Source: Janthinobacterium sp. J1-1 (GTDB taxonomy: Bacteria > Pseudomonadota > Gammaproteobacteria > Burkholderiales > Burkholderiaceae_D). From it: a stretch of 64,000 nt of DNA. Location: the NCBI RefSeq assembly GCF_030944405.1, contig NZ_CP132339.1:3286001-3350000 (forward strand), written 5' to 3'. Below the pieces are notes generated by a model. The model had not been told where the DNA came from. It searched no databases and saw nothing but the letters and a program-made list of their open reading frames with translations. Positions 62,430 to 64,000 of the stretch are shown here, one piece after another. The stretch's first letter is position 1. Every line of letters begins with the position of its first letter. A program made the translations under genes and the position numbers.

Positions 62430-63384
62430 GCGTCTTCTCCTTTCCCTTGAATAATTTTTTCAGCAGCGGCAGCAAGCCGTTCGGGCTGAAGACGATCATC
62501 GCCACCAGCAGCACGCCCAGCACCAGCTGGTGGCCGGTCGGGATCAGCGACTTGAAGATCAGCTGGTCGACCAGGTACACCACCACGGCACCGAGCACGG
62601 GGCCGAGGATGGTGCGGTAGCCGCCGAAGATCGCCGCGACGATGGGCAAGGTGACCCACAGGCTGTTGAAGGCGTAATCGGGTTCCAGGAAGTTGATATA
62701 GTGGGCGTTGAAGGCGCCGAACAGGCCCGCCATAAAGGCCGACACCAGCAGCATCGCGCCTTTCAGCAAGGTGCTGTTGACGCCGACCACGCGCGTCGCA
62801 TCCTCGCTGTCGTGCATGGCGCGCAGGGCGATGCCGTAGTGGCTGGAGCGGATGCGGCTGTAGGCAAACGCGCACGCCACCACCAGCGTCAGCACCACCA
62901 GATAGGCGCCGGTCTTGCTGGACAGATCGAAGCCGAATACGGTGGGCAAGGTCGGGATATTGGCCACGCCGCCCGAGCCGCCGGTCAGCGAACTCCATTC
63001 GGTGGCCACGATGCGGAAGATATGCGCGTAGGCCAGGATCGCCAGCGCAAAATACGGCCCGCGCAGGCGCAGCACGGGCAGCATGATGACGGCGGAAACC
63101 GTCGCGCCGACGCCGCCCAGCAGCATGGCGGCAAACACGGGCAGGCCCAGTTTCACGGTGGTGAGCGCCGATACATACGCGCCGACGCCGAAGAACGCCG
63201 CATGGCCGAAGCTGACCATGCCGCCCAGGTTGCCCAGCAAGGCCCAGGACAGGGCCACGCCGCCGATGATCAGGGCCGCCACCACCATGCTCATCACATA
63301 CTGGTTGCTGCCGAGGACCAGCGGTACCGCCACATAGGCGGCCAGCAGCAGAGCCATGGTGGAAATGAGGGAAGAAGATTTCAT
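62422..63384 (-). CDS. livM: Branched-chain amino-acid-type ABC transporter permease (LivM)
   Basis: The start at 63384, with GGAGG, gives 320 residues with about 9-10 membrane helices and LivM motifs (NLGGMVSFGHAAFFGVGAYV, LRGPYFALAILAYAHI, AMHDSEDATRVVGVN). It overlaps both neighbours (ATGA with livH, eight bases with livG), so the four genes are tightly coupled. Confidence 0.92.
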   Translation of the reverse strand: MKSSSLISTMALLLAAYVAVPLVLGSNQYVMSMVVAALIIGGVALSWALLGNLGGMVSFGHAAFFGVGAYVSALTTVKLGLPVFAAMLLGGVGATVSAVIMLPVLRLRGPYFALAILAYAHIFRIVATEWSSLTGGSGGVANIPTLPTVFGFDLSSKTGAYLVVLTLVVACAFAYSRIRSSHYGIALRAMHDSEDATRVVGVNSTLLKGAMLLVSAFMAGLFGAFNAHYINFLEPDYAFNSLWVTLPIVAAIFGGYRTILGPVLGAVVVYLVDQLIFKSLIPTGHQLVLGVLLVAMIVFSPNGLLPLLKKLFKGKEKTHA

Positions 63385-64000
63385 CCGCGCCTCCGTACCG
63401 CGCCGAACAGGCCGTTCGGCATAATGAACAGCACCAGCAGGAACAGGACCATGCCGGACAATTCCTGCAGCGCAGAACTGGCCAGCGTCACCGTCAGTGC
63501 TTCGGCCACGCCCAGCAGCACGGCGGCGATCAGCACGCCGGGGATCGAACCGATGCCGGCCAGCACCGTGATAATGAAGGCTTTCACCGTCAGCGCGCCG
63601 CCGTAGGCCGGCTGGATCACGCCATAGCTGAATAAGGCGACGCCTGCAAACGCGGCCAGGATGCCCGCCACCAGGAACGACACCATCTCGGTGCGGCCCG
63701 GGTCGATGCCCATCAGCTTGGCCGCGTCGCGGTTGCTGGAGACGGCGCGCACGGCGCGGCCATACCAGCTGGTCGACAGCCAGCGCCACAGCGCCGCCAT
63801 CAGCACCAGGCTGACGCCGAAGAAAATCACTTCGCTGCGCATGCTGAAAAACGGCCCGATTTCAATGCCTTCCTGCAGCCAGCTCGACGAGGTCGAGCGG
63901 ATGTCGGCCTTCCATACCAGCAAAATGAAATTGGTGAGAATGACGCCGATGCCGTAGGTAAGGATCAGCGAATTGATTTCGCGGTCTTTCTTGATGCGGC
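63381..64000 (-). CDS. livH: Branched-chain amino-acid-type ABC transporter permease (LivH), 5' part outside window
   Basis: The frame stays open to the right edge, so the N-terminus is missing. The visible 206 residues contain TYGIGVILTNFILLVW, AVSSNRDAAKLMGIDPGRTE and YGGALTVKAFIITVLAGIGS, standard for LivH. The gene ends in an ATGA overlap with livM. Confidence 0.92.
   Translation of the reverse strand, partial: RIKKDREINSLILTYGIGVILTNFILLVWKADIRSTSSSWLQEGIEIGPFFSMRSEVIFFGVSLVLMAALWRWLSTSWYGRAVRAVSSNRDAAKLMGIDPGRTEMVSFLVAGILAAFAGVALFSYGVIQPAYGGALTVKAFIITVLAGIGSIPGVLIAAVLLGVAEALTVTLASSALQELSGMVLFLLVLFIMPNGLFGAVRRRG

Overview
The window is about 64 kb of high-GC chromosomal DNA from a betaproteobacterium. 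Gene content (SulP transporter, SiaABCD-type signalling set, selenoprotein formate dehydrogenase, many LysR/AraC/MerR regulators) and codon use suggest Oxalobacteraceae, probably Janthinobacterium or a close relative (Duganella/Massilia). That placement is an inference from protein style. No rRNA, CRISPR array, phage or insertion sequence was seen. Both ends cut genes: a PhzF-like protein on the left and a LivH-type permease on the right.

Layout. 1-18 kb: small metabolic and stress genes with local regulators. These are PhzF, a DJ-1/PfpI protein behind two TAGAC-N5-GTCTA palindromes, a glutathione transferase with a divergent LysR gene, a succinate-semialdehyde-type dehydrogenase with an XRE regulator, a SulP anion transporter plus an unknown partner, a Tli4-like lipoprotein, an AraC/FAD-monooxygenase pair, a chemoreceptor, a Fur-box-controlled siderophore receptor, and LysR plus nitronate monooxygenase.

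18-27.4 kb: a complete selenocysteine block in one direction. It holds the formate dehydrogenase alpha subunit (in-frame UGA at 18642 followed by a SECIS hairpin), beta and gamma subunits, fdhE, selA, selB and the tRNA-Sec gene selC. The enzyme and most of the machinery needed to decode its UGA codon sit together; selD and fdhD are not in the window. A toxin-antitoxin pair with a frameshifted toxin follows selC.

28-39 kb: a probable 2-deoxyribose (or deoxyribonucleoside) uptake and catabolism cluster. It has a sugar ABC transporter with two permeases, a ribokinase-family kinase, a FucU/RbsD-type mutarotase, an ALDH16-type two-domain aldehyde dehydrogenase, DeoC aldolase, and a divergent DeoR regulator with a 16-bp operator of the E. 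coli deo type. 40-43 kb: a SiaABCD-like partner-switch/c-di-GMP module whose phosphatase carries a CBS-like sensor region instead of a membrane sensor.

43-64 kb: MerR/quinone reductase, a Fur-family regulator with a Fur box, ompW with a perfect FNR/Anr box, gamma carbonic anhydrase, gluconokinase and a Na+/H+ antiporter, a triheme cytochrome c with an IorAB-type molybdenum oxidoreductase, FghA, an aldo-keto reductase, a sirtuin, signal peptidase I, small membrane proteins (one frameshifted), GNAT, VOC, DinB and HDOD proteins, and the start of a branched-chain amino-acid-type ABC transporter.
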